Source: Balneolaceae bacterium (GTDB taxonomy: Bacteria > Bacteroidota > Rhodothermia > Balneolales > Balneolaceae). Taken from it: 19,628 bases of DNA. Below, piece by piece: positions 1 through 6,902 of the stretch; positions within the stretch are counted from its first letter, which is position 1, and every line of letters starts with the position of its first letter. Location: assembly GCA_007123985.1 (NCBI GenBank), contig SLGA01000335.1, positions 1 through 19,628 on the forward strand. Direction: 5' to 3'. Both the position numbers and the translations under genes were made by a program. A model generated the notes under the pieces. That model was not told the origin of the DNA, ran no database searches, and saw only the letters and a program-made list of their open reading frames with translations.

Positions 1-100
1 GGAACGTTTTAGATGGAGTTTTCATAAAATTAATTTTTGATTGGGATTCTTTATAATATGAGCTCATTTCACCCAAATCTTTAAAAAATAATATGTGTTC

Positions 101-706
101 CTAACTCCTGACCTCCCCTTTCTCCTCTCCCCACGTTTTATACTCACCTGTTTGATCTTTCCTTCCATCCGGCACCTCCCTCAATGGTTCGCACTCTTTC
201 CAGGTTTCCTTCATCTCTTGGGGCAGCTGCTTATACCACGCAGTACCTTCTGTTTTCCATTGTGCCATCTCGTCCGTAACGTCTTTAACGATCTTTGCCG
301 GATTCCCAACCACCACTTTGCGATCGGGAATCTCCATTCCCTCACGAACAAAAGCCAATGCGCCGATGATGCACTCTTTTCCGATGCTCACGCGGTCCAT
401 TATAACGGCATTCATGCCAACAAGAGAGTTTTCACCAATGGTGGCGCCATGAATAATTGCTCCGTGGCCGATGTGTGCTGATTTATGCAGCGTAACGATC
501 ACACCGGGAAACATGTGAATGGTGCAATTTTCCTGCACGTTGCATCCATCCTCAATCACAATTTTTCCCCAGTCGCCCCGAATAGCTGCTCCCGGCCCTA
601 TATACACATCCCTGCCAATAATCACATTTCCCGTTACTGCAGCCTGAGGATGGATAAACGCAGATTCGTGGATGACCGGTTTGTAGCCGTTAAATTCGTA
701 GATCAT
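101..706 (-). CDS. paaY: PaaY-like gamma-carbonic-anhydrase-fold (left-handed beta-helix) protein of phenylacetate catabolism
   Basis: The 201-residue product is made of hexapeptide repeats, seen from about residue 11 to 140, which form a left-handed beta-helix. The C-terminal part ends in a helical stretch with the PaaY-type PLREVPDGRK. It resembles E. coli PaaY over nearly its whole length, and the family length of about 196 residues agrees. The putative zinc ligands of gamma-class carbonic anhydrases are present as His64, His81 and His86, together with the RGD motif (43-45) and Gln58. PaaY is described as a thioesterase that clears dead-end CoA esters made during phenylacetate degradation; this role is taken from the family. 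The neighbour upstream is paaJ of the same pathway, which supports PaaY over a generic carbonic anhydrase. The start is the ATG at 706-704 and no Shine-Dalgarno is visible before it. The first 55 bases are an exact copy of 1095-1149, so its original coupling to paaJ has been broken by an insertion. Confidence 0.9.
   Translation of the reverse strand: MIYEFNGYKPVIHESAFIHPQAAVTGNVIIGRDVYIGPGAAIRGDWGKIVIEDGCNVQENCTIHMFPGVIVTLHKSAHIGHGAIIHGATIGENSLVGMNAVIMDRVSIGKECIIGALAFVREGMEIPDRKVVVGNPAKIVKDVTDEMAQWKTEGTAWYKQLPQEMKETWKECEPLREVPDGRKDQTGEYKTWGEEKGEVRS
652..706. repeat. 55-bp direct repeat, copy A (5' end of intact paaY)
   Basis: These 55 bases are identical to 1095-1149, in the same orientation. 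This copy is the first 18 codons of the intact paaY gene. Identity stops at both ends: the base at 651 is t while 1094 is c, and 707 is g while 1150 is t. The repeats start 443 bp apart and enclose a 388-bp AT-rich segment. Confidence 0.97.
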
Positions 707-1094
707 GATTATTCATTATTTAGCAATACGTAGAATAAATATATTTTGATACTCGCATATTAAATTTTAAAAAAACCAAGGGTAACTCAAAGCCCTCGAT
801 CGAATTCCTTAGTTGTATAAATAGGAAGCAAATTTACTTGTTTCTAAAAAATTATGGTTTAAAATCCTTAGTACTTAAAATTATGATTTCGAAAAGTTCT
901 TTAAATTTTGATTTAGCATTTATTGCAGGCGCTGCTCTTGTTCTTATTATATTAATCTATTTTTTGAGTGCAGAACAGATACGTACGATAAGCTATATGC
1001 TAATGTTAGCCAGCTATTTACTTGGAAGATATGTGGGTAAAAAAATATCTGCCCCCTCTGAATAACCAAATCTCTTTTTCTGAAGACTAAGAAC
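707..1094. mobile_element. 388-bp AT-rich insertion between paaJ and paaY, flanked by 55-bp direct repeats
   Basis: The segment has about 113 G+C in 388 bases (29% by hand count), clearly lower than the coding DNA around it. It sits exactly between two copies of a 55-bp sequence from the paaY start. Joining the two repeats would recreate a TAATG overlap between the paaJ stop and the paaY start, so the segment looks like an insertion into a formerly coupled gene pair. It carries one small plus-strand ORF (838-1065), opposite to the flanking genes. No transposase, no terminal inverted repeats and no tRNA were found. The mechanism is unknown: site-specific integration with a gene-restoring repeat, a templated repair event, or a tandem duplication followed by rearrangement are all possible. 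Confidence 0.6.
838..1065 (+). CDS. hypothetical small membrane protein inside the paaJ/paaY insert
   Basis: The ORF encodes 75 residues from a TTG at 838, preceded by AGGAAG at 823-828 with a 9-base spacer. An in-frame ATG at 883 would give a 60-residue form but has no visible Shine-Dalgarno. Two hydrophobic helices are predicted by eye, at about residues 24-43 and 49-66, joined by a short polar turn (SAEQIR). A lysine-rich N-terminus and a basic C-terminus (GRYVGKKIS) flank them. I do not recognise the family. It lies within an AT-rich insert and is transcribed against paaJ and paaY. It could be cargo of a small mobile unit or a chance ORF. A toxic or holin-like small membrane peptide is conceivable, but nothing in the sequence proves it. 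Confidence 0.4.
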   Translation: MFLKNYGLKSLVLKIMISKSSLNFDLAFIAGAALVLIILIYFLSAEQIRTISYMLMLASYLLGRYVGKKISAPSE

Positions 1095-1149
1095 GGATAA
1101 ACGCAGATTCGTGGATGACCGGTTTGTAGCCGTTAAATTCGTAGATCAT
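1087..1149 (-). pseudogene. paaY: truncated 5' remnant of paaY directly after paaJ
   Basis: The ATG at 1149-1147 overlaps the paaJ stop by one base (TAATG). The reading frame reproduces the first 18 codons of intact paaY exactly, then leaves the repeat and reads Arg, Ser and a TAG stop at 1089-1087. The result is a 20-codon fragment that cannot form a beta-helix. It marks where paaY began before the insertion and still offers a translational-coupling start after paaJ. Confidence 0.85.
1095..1149. repeat. 55-bp direct repeat, copy B (orphan paaY 5' end)
   Basis: This is an exact copy of 652-706 in the same orientation. It abuts the paaJ stop codon, sharing base 1149 with it. It has no functional paaY body behind it, so it is the duplicated copy in functional terms even if it sits at the ancestral position. 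Confidence 0.97.
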
Positions 1150-2369
1150 TATTGAGTCACATTTTCAAGAACAACGGCATAACCCTGGCCCACACCGATG
1201 CACATGGTTACAAGAGCGTATTTTTTCTTCTGTTTCTGAAGCTCAATGGCGGCAGTTTGCAAAATCCGGGCACCACTCATACCGAGCGGATGGCCTAGCG
1301 CAATGGCACCTCCGTTTGGGTTGATTCGGGTATCATCATCTTCAAGCCCCATCTTACGTGTACAAGCAAGCACCTGCGCGGCAAAAGCCTCATTTAGCTC
1401 GATGATATCCATCTCATCAAGAGTTAATCCAGCGTGTTTCAGTGCAATCTCAGAAGCATATACCGGGCCAATTCCCATAATTCGCGGTTCAACACCTGCT
1501 ACGCCTGATGATACGATATGTGCTACAGGTTTCAGGTTTTGAGTCCTTACAGAATTTTCTGAAGCAATGAGCACTGCAGCGGCACCATCATTCAGGCCGG
1601 ATGCGTTACCGGCCGTTACGGTTCCGTTTTTTCTAAAAACGGGTCTCAATTTTGATAGAATATCGACCGTAGTTGTTGGCTTTATGAACTCATCCTCACT
1701 GAAAATAAGCGGATCTTGCTTTCTTCTTGGTATCTCAACGGATACGATCTCCTCTGCTAAGCGCCCCGTTTTTTGTGCCTTACCCGCTTTTTGCTGTGAC
1801 CAGGCGGCAAAAGTGTCCTGATCTTCCCGGCTGATATTATACTGGTCAACCAGATTTTCAGCGGTAATGCCCATTCCATCGGTACCGTACTGCTCATCGA
1901 GTTTTGGGTTTACAAATCGCCAGCCAAAACTGGAATCATACATTTCTGCATCGTTGCCAAACGGTTGTGATGCTTTGGAGATTACCCAGGGTCCGCGCGT
2001 CATATTCTCAACACCACCGGCAATAAAGAGATCGCCATCTCCAGCTTTTATAGCTCGGTTTGCGTGGATTACAGCCGACATACTTGAAGCACATAATCGG
2101 TTCACCGTTTCACCCGGAACGGAGTAGGGCAGCCCGGCAAGTAACAGTGCCATTCGGGCAACGTTTCTGTTGTCTTCCCCGGCCTGGTTTGCACAACCAA
2201 AAATTACGTCATCAATCAGCTTAGGTTCGAAGGATGGGTTTCGATTGAGCAGCTCTTTGATTACAATCGCACCCAAATCGTCGGTTCGAACAGGAGAGAG
2301 TGCTCCGCGAAAATTTCCAATCGGAGTTCGTATTGCGTCGATTATATAGGCGGATTTGGTTTCTGGCAT
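1149..2369 (-). CDS. paaJ: 3-oxoadipyl-CoA thiolase (beta-ketoadipyl-CoA thiolase)
   Basis: The 406-residue product is a full-length type II thiolase. The nucleophile is Cys93 in NRLCASS, the general-base histidine is His360 in GHPLGMSGAR, and the second cysteine is Cys390 in CIGVGQG. The stretch EMYDSSFGWRFVNP is characteristic of the PcaF/PaaJ subgroup rather than of acetoacetyl-CoA thiolases, and the protein resembles E. coli PaaJ throughout. PaaJ cleaves 3-oxoadipyl-CoA to succinyl-CoA and acetyl-CoA, the last step of phenylacetate (or protocatechuate) degradation, in the cytoplasm. The ATG at 2369 is preceded by AGGA at 2377-2380 with a 7-base spacer, a convincing ribosome binding site. 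Its stop overlaps the orphan paaY start (TAATG). A 92-bp gap separates it from lptA upstream, so it may have its own promoter. The alternative symbol is pcaF. Confidence 0.93.
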   Translation of the reverse strand: MPETKSAYIIDAIRTPIGNFRGALSPVRTDDLGAIVIKELLNRNPSFEPKLIDDVIFGCANQAGEDNRNVARMALLLAGLPYSVPGETVNRLCASSMSAVIHANRAIKAGDGDLFIAGGVENMTRGPWVISKASQPFGNDAEMYDSSFGWRFVNPKLDEQYGTDGMGITAENLVDQYNISREDQDTFAAWSQQKAGKAQKTGRLAEEIVSVEIPRRKQDPLIFSEDEFIKPTTTVDILSKLRPVFRKNGTVTAGNASGLNDGAAAVLIASENSVRTQNLKPVAHIVSSGVAGVEPRIMGIGPVYASEIALKHAGLTLDEMDIIELNEAFAAQVLACTRKMGLEDDDTRINPNGGAIALGHPLGMSGARILQTAAIELQKQKKKYALVTMCIGVGQGYAVVLENVTQ

Positions 2370-2461
2370 GGTTACATCCTAATATGATATATGTAAAATG
2401 GTAATTTACCTCACATGATGTTTTCAGCTAATGTGTAGAGCAAATCGCATCAAAAAAATAA

Positions 2462-3880
2462 TTAATTCACTTCAACCAAAATGGTCTGCAAATATCTCAG
2501 GTATCGGGGCGGCATTTCAAACGGGCGATCATCGGGGATTGCAGGCAATCGCGGTGTGCGTAATTCAGGCTTTTCCGGTTTTAGTTCAGGGTTCCATTGA
2601 AAATTATCGAGGCGGCGTTCAATGTTTTGCGGTTCCTCCGGTAAAAACGATCCATCAATATTTCGTTTAGCCACAAGAGAATCGATATCACCCTCAGTAA
2701 AATACATGGTTAGTGACCCCGCAGAAATCATCTCAATTAATCCGTCGGGCTCCTCGTTTTCATCTTTATTGTGGAAAATACTTTCGTTGTTGTCAAAAAC
2801 CCGAATACGCTCTATCGTACCGGCATCAAAATAAGCATGAAGGGTATCGCCTGTCATTTGATGGAGCCTGCCGGTAGTGGAATCTTCCATCACAACAATC
2901 GGCTGGGTAAATGAACGCAGAAATTTGATTTCATCGTCCTCAAGCTGGGCTTCAATGTACGGGCCGGTTAGTTGCATCCGTTTCTGCCAAAGAGTGGGAC
3001 TTGATCTGAGGATAAATTGGTCCAGGTCATCCCGATAGTTGGCGGTATCTGCAATGGCTGCAAATTTTGGGGACCAGATTCTCACATTTTCAAAAGCGTC
3101 CATAAACGAGGTTGTATCCGTTTCCAGCAGCTCTATCATTTCGGCAAAAAGATGGGTGGTATCGGTTTCTGCCTCATTTACTTCCATAAGCCAGGCATCT
3201 CCTGTAAGCAGCCGGTAACCAAGGGAATCGGCGTATAGATAGTCTCCTGCAAAACGAACATTATCCTCAAAGTCATCGGCATAAACCCTGCCAAAAAGTT
3301 CGTAAAGATCTGCTGAACGGTTCATAAAAAGTGAATCGGCTTCGAGGTATTGTGTACTGTCTGCAAGCTGTACATTTCCACGAAATACAGCACTATCTAC
3401 CGCCTGATAATAGAGACCGCTTTCGGCAATTAGTGTACCGCGTTCGTCTTCGAACCGTACAGGTACATTAAAAATTGCAAGATCGAGTTGCTGATCTACA
3501 TCAACTGAATCGCTGAACAGGATATTTTGTTCCGATTGAATGATAACACGCCCACGAAGCCGGCTGAAATCGGTTCGGGTATTGTGAAGGAGTGTATCCG
3601 CCCAGATCAGTTCACTCTCTGTTTCGATCTGATTGTTGAATGACATAAGCAGGTTCCTGTCGACAAACTGGTAGACACTGTCAGTCTCCATCAGCATTCT
3701 GTCTGTTTGTAAAATTACGTTTCCAAGAATTTTCCGGACATTTTGACCGTCCACAATACCACCAACGGCACGATCGGCCTGAATGATATTTACCCTGCTT
3801 TGTGCACAGATACTTTCCGGTACTGTGAACAACAGAACGGGGAGCAGCAGAATAAACGTACACGCAAGGATGTTTTTCAT
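2462..3880 (-). CDS. large OstA/LptA-like periplasmic lipopolysaccharide-transport protein
   Basis: The 472-residue product begins with a signal peptide of about 27 residues ending ESICAQ. After it come repeated short beta-strand units with alternating hydrophobic and acidic residues and phrases such as LRGRVIIQSEQ, FRGNVQLADSTQYLEADSLF and LFGRVYADDFEDNVRFAGDYLYADS. These are typical of the OstA/LptA beta-jellyroll that shields lipid A during transit of the periplasm. E. coli LptA is only about 185 residues, while Bacteroidota OstA-like proteins are much longer, so the length fits the latter. The C-terminus is rich in proline and charge (about residues 425-460). The ATG lies 2 bases after the lptC-like stop (TGATCATG) and is preceded by GGTGGA, so the two genes are co-transcribed and probably translationally coupled. 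The LptB and LptD partners are not in the window. Confidence 0.8.
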   Translation of the reverse strand: MKNILACTFILLLPVLLFTVPESICAQSRVNIIQADRAVGGIVDGQNVRKILGNVILQTDRMLMETDSVYQFVDRNLLMSFNNQIETESELIWADTLLHNTRTDFSRLRGRVIIQSEQNILFSDSVDVDQQLDLAIFNVPVRFEDERGTLIAESGLYYQAVDSAVFRGNVQLADSTQYLEADSLFMNRSADLYELFGRVYADDFEDNVRFAGDYLYADSLGYRLLTGDAWLMEVNEAETDTTHLFAEMIELLETDTTSFMDAFENVRIWSPKFAAIADTANYRDDLDQFILRSSPTLWQKRMQLTGPYIEAQLEDDEIKFLRSFTQPIVVMEDSTTGRLHQMTGDTLHAYFDAGTIERIRVFDNNESIFHNKDENEEPDGLIEMISAGSLTMYFTEGDIDSLVAKRNIDGSFLPEEPQNIERRLDNFQWNPELKPEKPELRTPRLPAIPDDRPFEMPPRYLRYLQTILVEVN

Positions 3881-3882
3881 GA

Positions 3883-4455
3883 TCAGTCCACCATCATTCT
3901 GCCACTGGGCCTTTCAATTATGTAATCTTCAAGGTCGGTGGTTCCGTCGAATCCACTTCCCGAAATACTGTCTGTAGCTGTGATGATGGTAACAAAATAG
4001 GGTGAAGTAATTCTGTCAGAATCCTGTGCCCATTTTAGGTATTCTGAGTAGAGGCGATTTCCGGAGACTGTTCGAACCCGAACAGAGTCGAAGAGTTCAA
4101 ACTCAGCACGTTCTTCGAGGTAAATTGCGCGTCTGCTCCAGGCTTCGGTCTCAACGGCACCTAATGTATCATAGATTTGTACATAAACAGGCCCCTCAAT
4201 TTCGGTTTGTTTTCTGCCGGAAGCCTGATAATTAATGGCGTATGAGCCTTCGATAAGTAGCCTGTTTTTGCCATCCTGCATCAAGGTCATCTCAACATCC
4301 CAGCTTTCGGTTGTCACGATGAGGGAATCGTTGAGAGAAGATCGAACCTGACTTGCGTCATACTCGGAGAGTTCGGTGCAGGAAATAATCAGAGAAGAAG
4401 AAAAAATCAGAAGGAGAATCGGTTTAATCCGTTCCAAAGTAACGGTCTCCCGCAT
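3883..4455 (-). CDS. lptC: LptC-like lipoprotein (LPS export system)
   Basis: Read from the ATG at 4455, the product has 190 residues. It starts with a signal peptide whose lipobox LIISC puts the lipidated cysteine at residue 26. The rest is a beta-strand-rich region with the pattern seen in Bacteroidota LptC: SWDVEMTLMQDGKNRLLIEG, then YLEERAEFELFDSVRVRTVSGNRLYSEYLKW, then a C-terminal FVTIITATDSISGSGFDG-type end. LptC normally anchors the periplasmic LPS bridge at the inner membrane and passes substrate to LptA, and the LptA-like gene follows 2 bases later. The start is uncertain. An ATG at 4455 overlaps upp by 32 bases, a TTG at 4437 has GGGAG 9 bases upstream, and longer forms would bury the signal peptide. 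The assignment rests on architecture and neighbourhood more than on exact motifs. Confidence 0.75.
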   Translation of the reverse strand: MRETVTLERIKPILLLIFSSSLIISCTELSEYDASQVRSSLNDSLIVTTESWDVEMTLMQDGKNRLLIEGSYAINYQASGRKQTEIEGPVYVQIYDTLGAVETEAWSRRAIYLEERAEFELFDSVRVRTVSGNRLYSEYLKWAQDSDRITSPYFVTIITATDSISGSGFDGTTDLEDYIIERPSGRMMVD

Positions 4456-5056
4456 CACCGAGACCCGGAACAATGAATGCATCACTGTTAAGATTTTTGT
4501 CAACCGCTGCTGTAATGATGGATACATCCGGATATTTTTTTTGAATTCGATCTAAACCTTCCGGTGCTGAAATTAAGGATATAAATCGAATATGTTTAGC
4601 ACCTTGTTTTTTAAGGAACCCAATTGCATCATCTGCACTGCCTCCGGTGGCGAGCATCGGGTCAACCAAAAGCACGAGAGAATTTATCAGATTATCCGGA
4701 AGGTTTGAATAGTAATCAACGGGTTCGTGTGTGGTTTCGTCTCTGTACATACCCAGATGGCCAACTTTTGCATCGGGTACAAAATTTATAATGGCGCCTG
4801 TGAGGCTCAATCCTGCCCTGAGAATTGGGACTACAACAATTTCGGTATCAATATCATACCCCTTTGTTGTGGTGATGGGTGTTTGAATCTCTTTTTCAAG
4901 CAGCGGCAGATCTTTTAGTGCCGAGTAGGCAAGAATGGTAGCGATACGTCCCAGAGCTGATCTGAACTCTGCAATGGGCGTTTCCACATTGCGCAGAATC
5001 GATAAATCCCGCGCAATAATGGGATGTTGAATAATGGTTATTTGTTTTTCCTGCAT
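4424..5056 (-). CDS. upp: uracil phosphoribosyltransferase
   Basis: The 210-residue protein matches the family length of about 208. The PRPP-binding loop is VDPMLATGGSADD (131-143), the conserved PILRAGLS lies at 77-84, and the uracil-binding C-terminus is PGLGDAGDRYFGTD (197-210). It makes UMP from uracil and PRPP in pyrimidine salvage. The ATG at 5056 follows AGGAG at 5062-5066 with a 5-base spacer, one of the few strong Shine-Dalgarno sites in the window. That site occupies the 12-base gap after the alsT stop. The 3' end overlaps the start of the lptC-like gene, so salvage and LPS-export genes share a transcript. All expected motifs are intact. Confidence 0.97.
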   Translation of the reverse strand: MQEKQITIIQHPIIARDLSILRNVETPIAEFRSALGRIATILAYSALKDLPLLEKEIQTPITTTKGYDIDTEIVVVPILRAGLSLTGAIINFVPDAKVGHLGMYRDETTHEPVDYYSNLPDNLINSLVLLVDPMLATGGSADDAIGFLKKQGAKHIRFISLISAPEGLDRIQKKYPDVSIITAAVDKNLNSDAFIVPGLGDAGDRYFGTD

Positions 5057-5061
5057 TCAGG

Positions 5062-5066
5062 CTCCT
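5062..5066 (-). promoter_or_regulatory. ribosome binding site of upp
   Basis: AGGAG on the minus strand, 5 bases before the upp ATG, lies wholly in the 12-base gap behind the alsT stop. It fixes the upp start and argues for independent initiation within an operon. Confidence 0.75.
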
Positions 5067-5068
5067 TT

Positions 5069-6718
5069 TTATGAACCTTTTCCTTTCTGTTTGTTCAAAT
5101 AGGTTTGAGTGATTTTATAAATAATTGCCGATAATGCGATTAAACCTATGATGTTTGTTAAGGCCATGATACCGAGCATTACATCCCCGAATGACCAAAC
5201 CACACTTACAGAGACGATTGCGCCCAAAAAGTGCATTGTTACAAATACCATTCTGTATGTAAAGATTGAACGAGGCCCAAGCAGATAGTGGATAGACCTC
5301 TCTCCGTAGTAGCTCCAGCTGATAGATGTGGAAATCACAAAAAAGAATACGGCGATGGTAACAAGATATTGGCCCCCGGGCATAAGCGGCGCAAGGCCTA
5401 TTGAGAATGCAGCAGCTGTTAAACTGGCCACATTTTCCACCACACCGCCATAGAGCTGGGAAAGGGTAGTGCCATCATCCGATACGGCAGTTGGCTGTGC
5501 TGAGAGATCAATGGTTCCGTTAAAAGGTATGGAGTAGCCGGTATCTACAAACATAGTATCTACGGGCACGTTGTAGCGTGTCATCTGCCCGTTTATGGGA
5601 ACACCATTTTCAAACTGAATTTGTGTTTCCATAGGGTTATCTATCACATAGGCGATGTTTGGACCGGAAGGGTTCACGGTAGTTTTGTGATAACTGTCCC
5701 ACGCACCGGTTACAACAATTACAAGGCCGGTAATAGTACAAACTACAAGTGTATCGATGAACGGACCAATAAGGCCAACAAGGCCGGCGTGTACCGGCTC
5801 TTTCGTTTTGGTAGCGGCCATTGCAATGGGAGATGACCCCTGGCCGGCTTCATTCGAAAACAGACCCCGCTGAACGCCATAGCTCAGTGTAAAAATCAAT
5901 GCACCAGATCCAACCCCAAGCACACCAGCCTGAGGATTAAATGCGTTGGAAATAATGGTAACAAAACCGGGGATAATCTGGTCGAAGTGGATCAGCAAGA
6001 TAATGAGGCCGCCGAGAACATAAAGTATAGCCATTAAGGGAACTAACCGGGCGGTAACTGCACCAATTCGCTTAATTCCACCCAGAATTACGGCAGCAAC
6101 AAGACTGGCAGTTATGAGTCCCGTAATGTACAGAGGGATGTTGAACTCCGAATTCATTACATCGGCAAGTGTATTTGCCTGAATGGCATTACCTGTGAGA
6201 AGAGCACAGATTGAGCCTGAAATTGCGAACAAAATAGCGAGCCATTTCCAATTGGGACCAAGTCCCTTTTCGATGTAATACATAGGTCCGCCTGAAACGG
6301 AGCCGTCTTCGTTTTTAGTTCTGTAGTGCGCCCCAAGTGTACACTCTGTAAACTTGATAGCCATACCAAAAACAGCAGTAACCCACATCCAGAAAAGTGC
6401 ACCCGGGCCACCAACATGGATAGCAAGTGCTACACCCGCAATATTCCCCACACCAACAGTTGCAGATAGTGCGGTACTAAGTGCCTGGAAATGGTTGATG
6501 TCGCCAACGTCTTTAGGATCGTCGTATTTACCAGAAAGAACCTTAATTGCTTCCTTAAATTGAAAGATCTGAATGAAACCGAGACGAAAGGTTATAAAGA
6601 TTCCAAATCCAAGAATTACAAGTACAAGAAGCGGGAGAGACTGGTAACCAAATATACTTTCTGGGAAGCTCCACACAATACTTTCCAGGGTGAAGATGAT
6701 ACGTTCAAACGTTTCCAT
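5069..6718 (-). CDS. sodium:alanine/glycine symporter (AGCS family)
   Basis: The product has 549 residues from the ATG at 6718, or 566 from the most upstream ATG at 6769. An ATG at 6727 is a third option. None has a clear Shine-Dalgarno, and 6718 (METFERIIF) gives an N-terminus like that of known members. About ten hydrophobic segments are visible. Family signatures are ALSATVGVGNIAGVALAI (about residues 83-100), GPGALFWMW (104-112), SGGPMYYIEKGLG and YGVQRGLFSNEAGQGSSPIA. Members import alanine or glycine with sodium across the inner membrane. Between the helix ending LVIVVTGAWDS and the helix beginning NVASLTAAAF lies an unusually long polar segment (about residues 340-432) that is short in typical members. 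The gene heads a run alsT-upp-lptC-lptA and diverges from HU. Confidence 0.9.
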   Translation of the reverse strand: METFERIIFTLESIVWSFPESIFGYQSLPLLVLVILGFGIFITFRLGFIQIFQFKEAIKVLSGKYDDPKDVGDINHFQALSTALSATVGVGNIAGVALAIHVGGPGALFWMWVTAVFGMAIKFTECTLGAHYRTKNEDGSVSGGPMYYIEKGLGPNWKWLAILFAISGSICALLTGNAIQANTLADVMNSEFNIPLYITGLITASLVAAVILGGIKRIGAVTARLVPLMAILYVLGGLIILLIHFDQIIPGFVTIISNAFNPQAGVLGVGSGALIFTLSYGVQRGLFSNEAGQGSSPIAMAATKTKEPVHAGLVGLIGPFIDTLVVCTITGLVIVVTGAWDSYHKTTVNPSGPNIAYVIDNPMETQIQFENGVPINGQMTRYNVPVDTMFVDTGYSIPFNGTIDLSAQPTAVSDDGTTLSQLYGGVVENVASLTAAAFSIGLAPLMPGGQYLVTIAVFFFVISTSISWSYYGERSIHYLLGPRSIFTYRMVFVTMHFLGAIVSVSVVWSFGDVMLGIMALTNIIGLIALSAIIYKITQTYLNKQKGKGS

Positions 6719-6840
6719 AAATAACATTAAGGCGTTCAAGTTTACAGCAGCTACGAATGTATAAAACATTTAGCTAAATTTTTGTATAAAATTTGGAAAT
6801 CAGTGAACGATAAGCATGTACTTTTACTTTCAAACTAATG

Positions 6841-6860
6841 TATTGCAAATGTTTGCAATA
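6841..6860. promoter_or_regulatory. 20-bp palindrome in the alsT/HU divergent region, LacI-family-like operator candidate
   Basis: TATTGCAAATGTTTGCAATA has two perfect 9-base arms around a central TG. The core GCAAATGTTTGC resembles operators of LacI/GalR-family regulators (GCAAACGTTTGC type). It ends 42 bases before the HU start and lies 122 bases from the chosen alsT start, so it could act on either gene. No regulator gene of that family is in the window, and the site occurs once by eye. Confidence 0.45.
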
Positions 6861-6902
6861 ATACTCCAACAAAAAAGCTAACAGTAGCAAACAGTTAACA
6901 TT

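Noticed and set aside
39..80. Possible hairpin GATTGGG...CCCAAATC with internal ATGAGCTCAT, downstream of paaY
   Set aside because: The stem is short and bulged, the loop is long, and no T-run follows on the minus strand, so it is not supported as the paaY terminator.
95..481. 128-codon plus-strand ORF
   Set aside because: It lies antisense to the well-recognised paaY; the product has no family character and composition typical of a reverse-frame shadow.
784..797. Small stem from GGG and CCC runs in the insert
   Set aside because: Only three or four pairs, with no T-run after it; not a convincing terminator or RNA element.
707..1094. Insert as a classical insertion sequence or MITE
   Set aside because: No terminal inverted repeats were found at its ends, no transposase is present, and a 55-bp duplication is much longer than known IS target duplications.
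2400..2410. GGTAATTTACC palindrome upstream of paaJ
   Set aside because: The arms are only 5 bases and overlap another short inverted repeat (GTAAA...TTTAC). Too weak in AT-rich DNA to call an operator, although its place 31 bases before paaJ makes it worth a motif scan.
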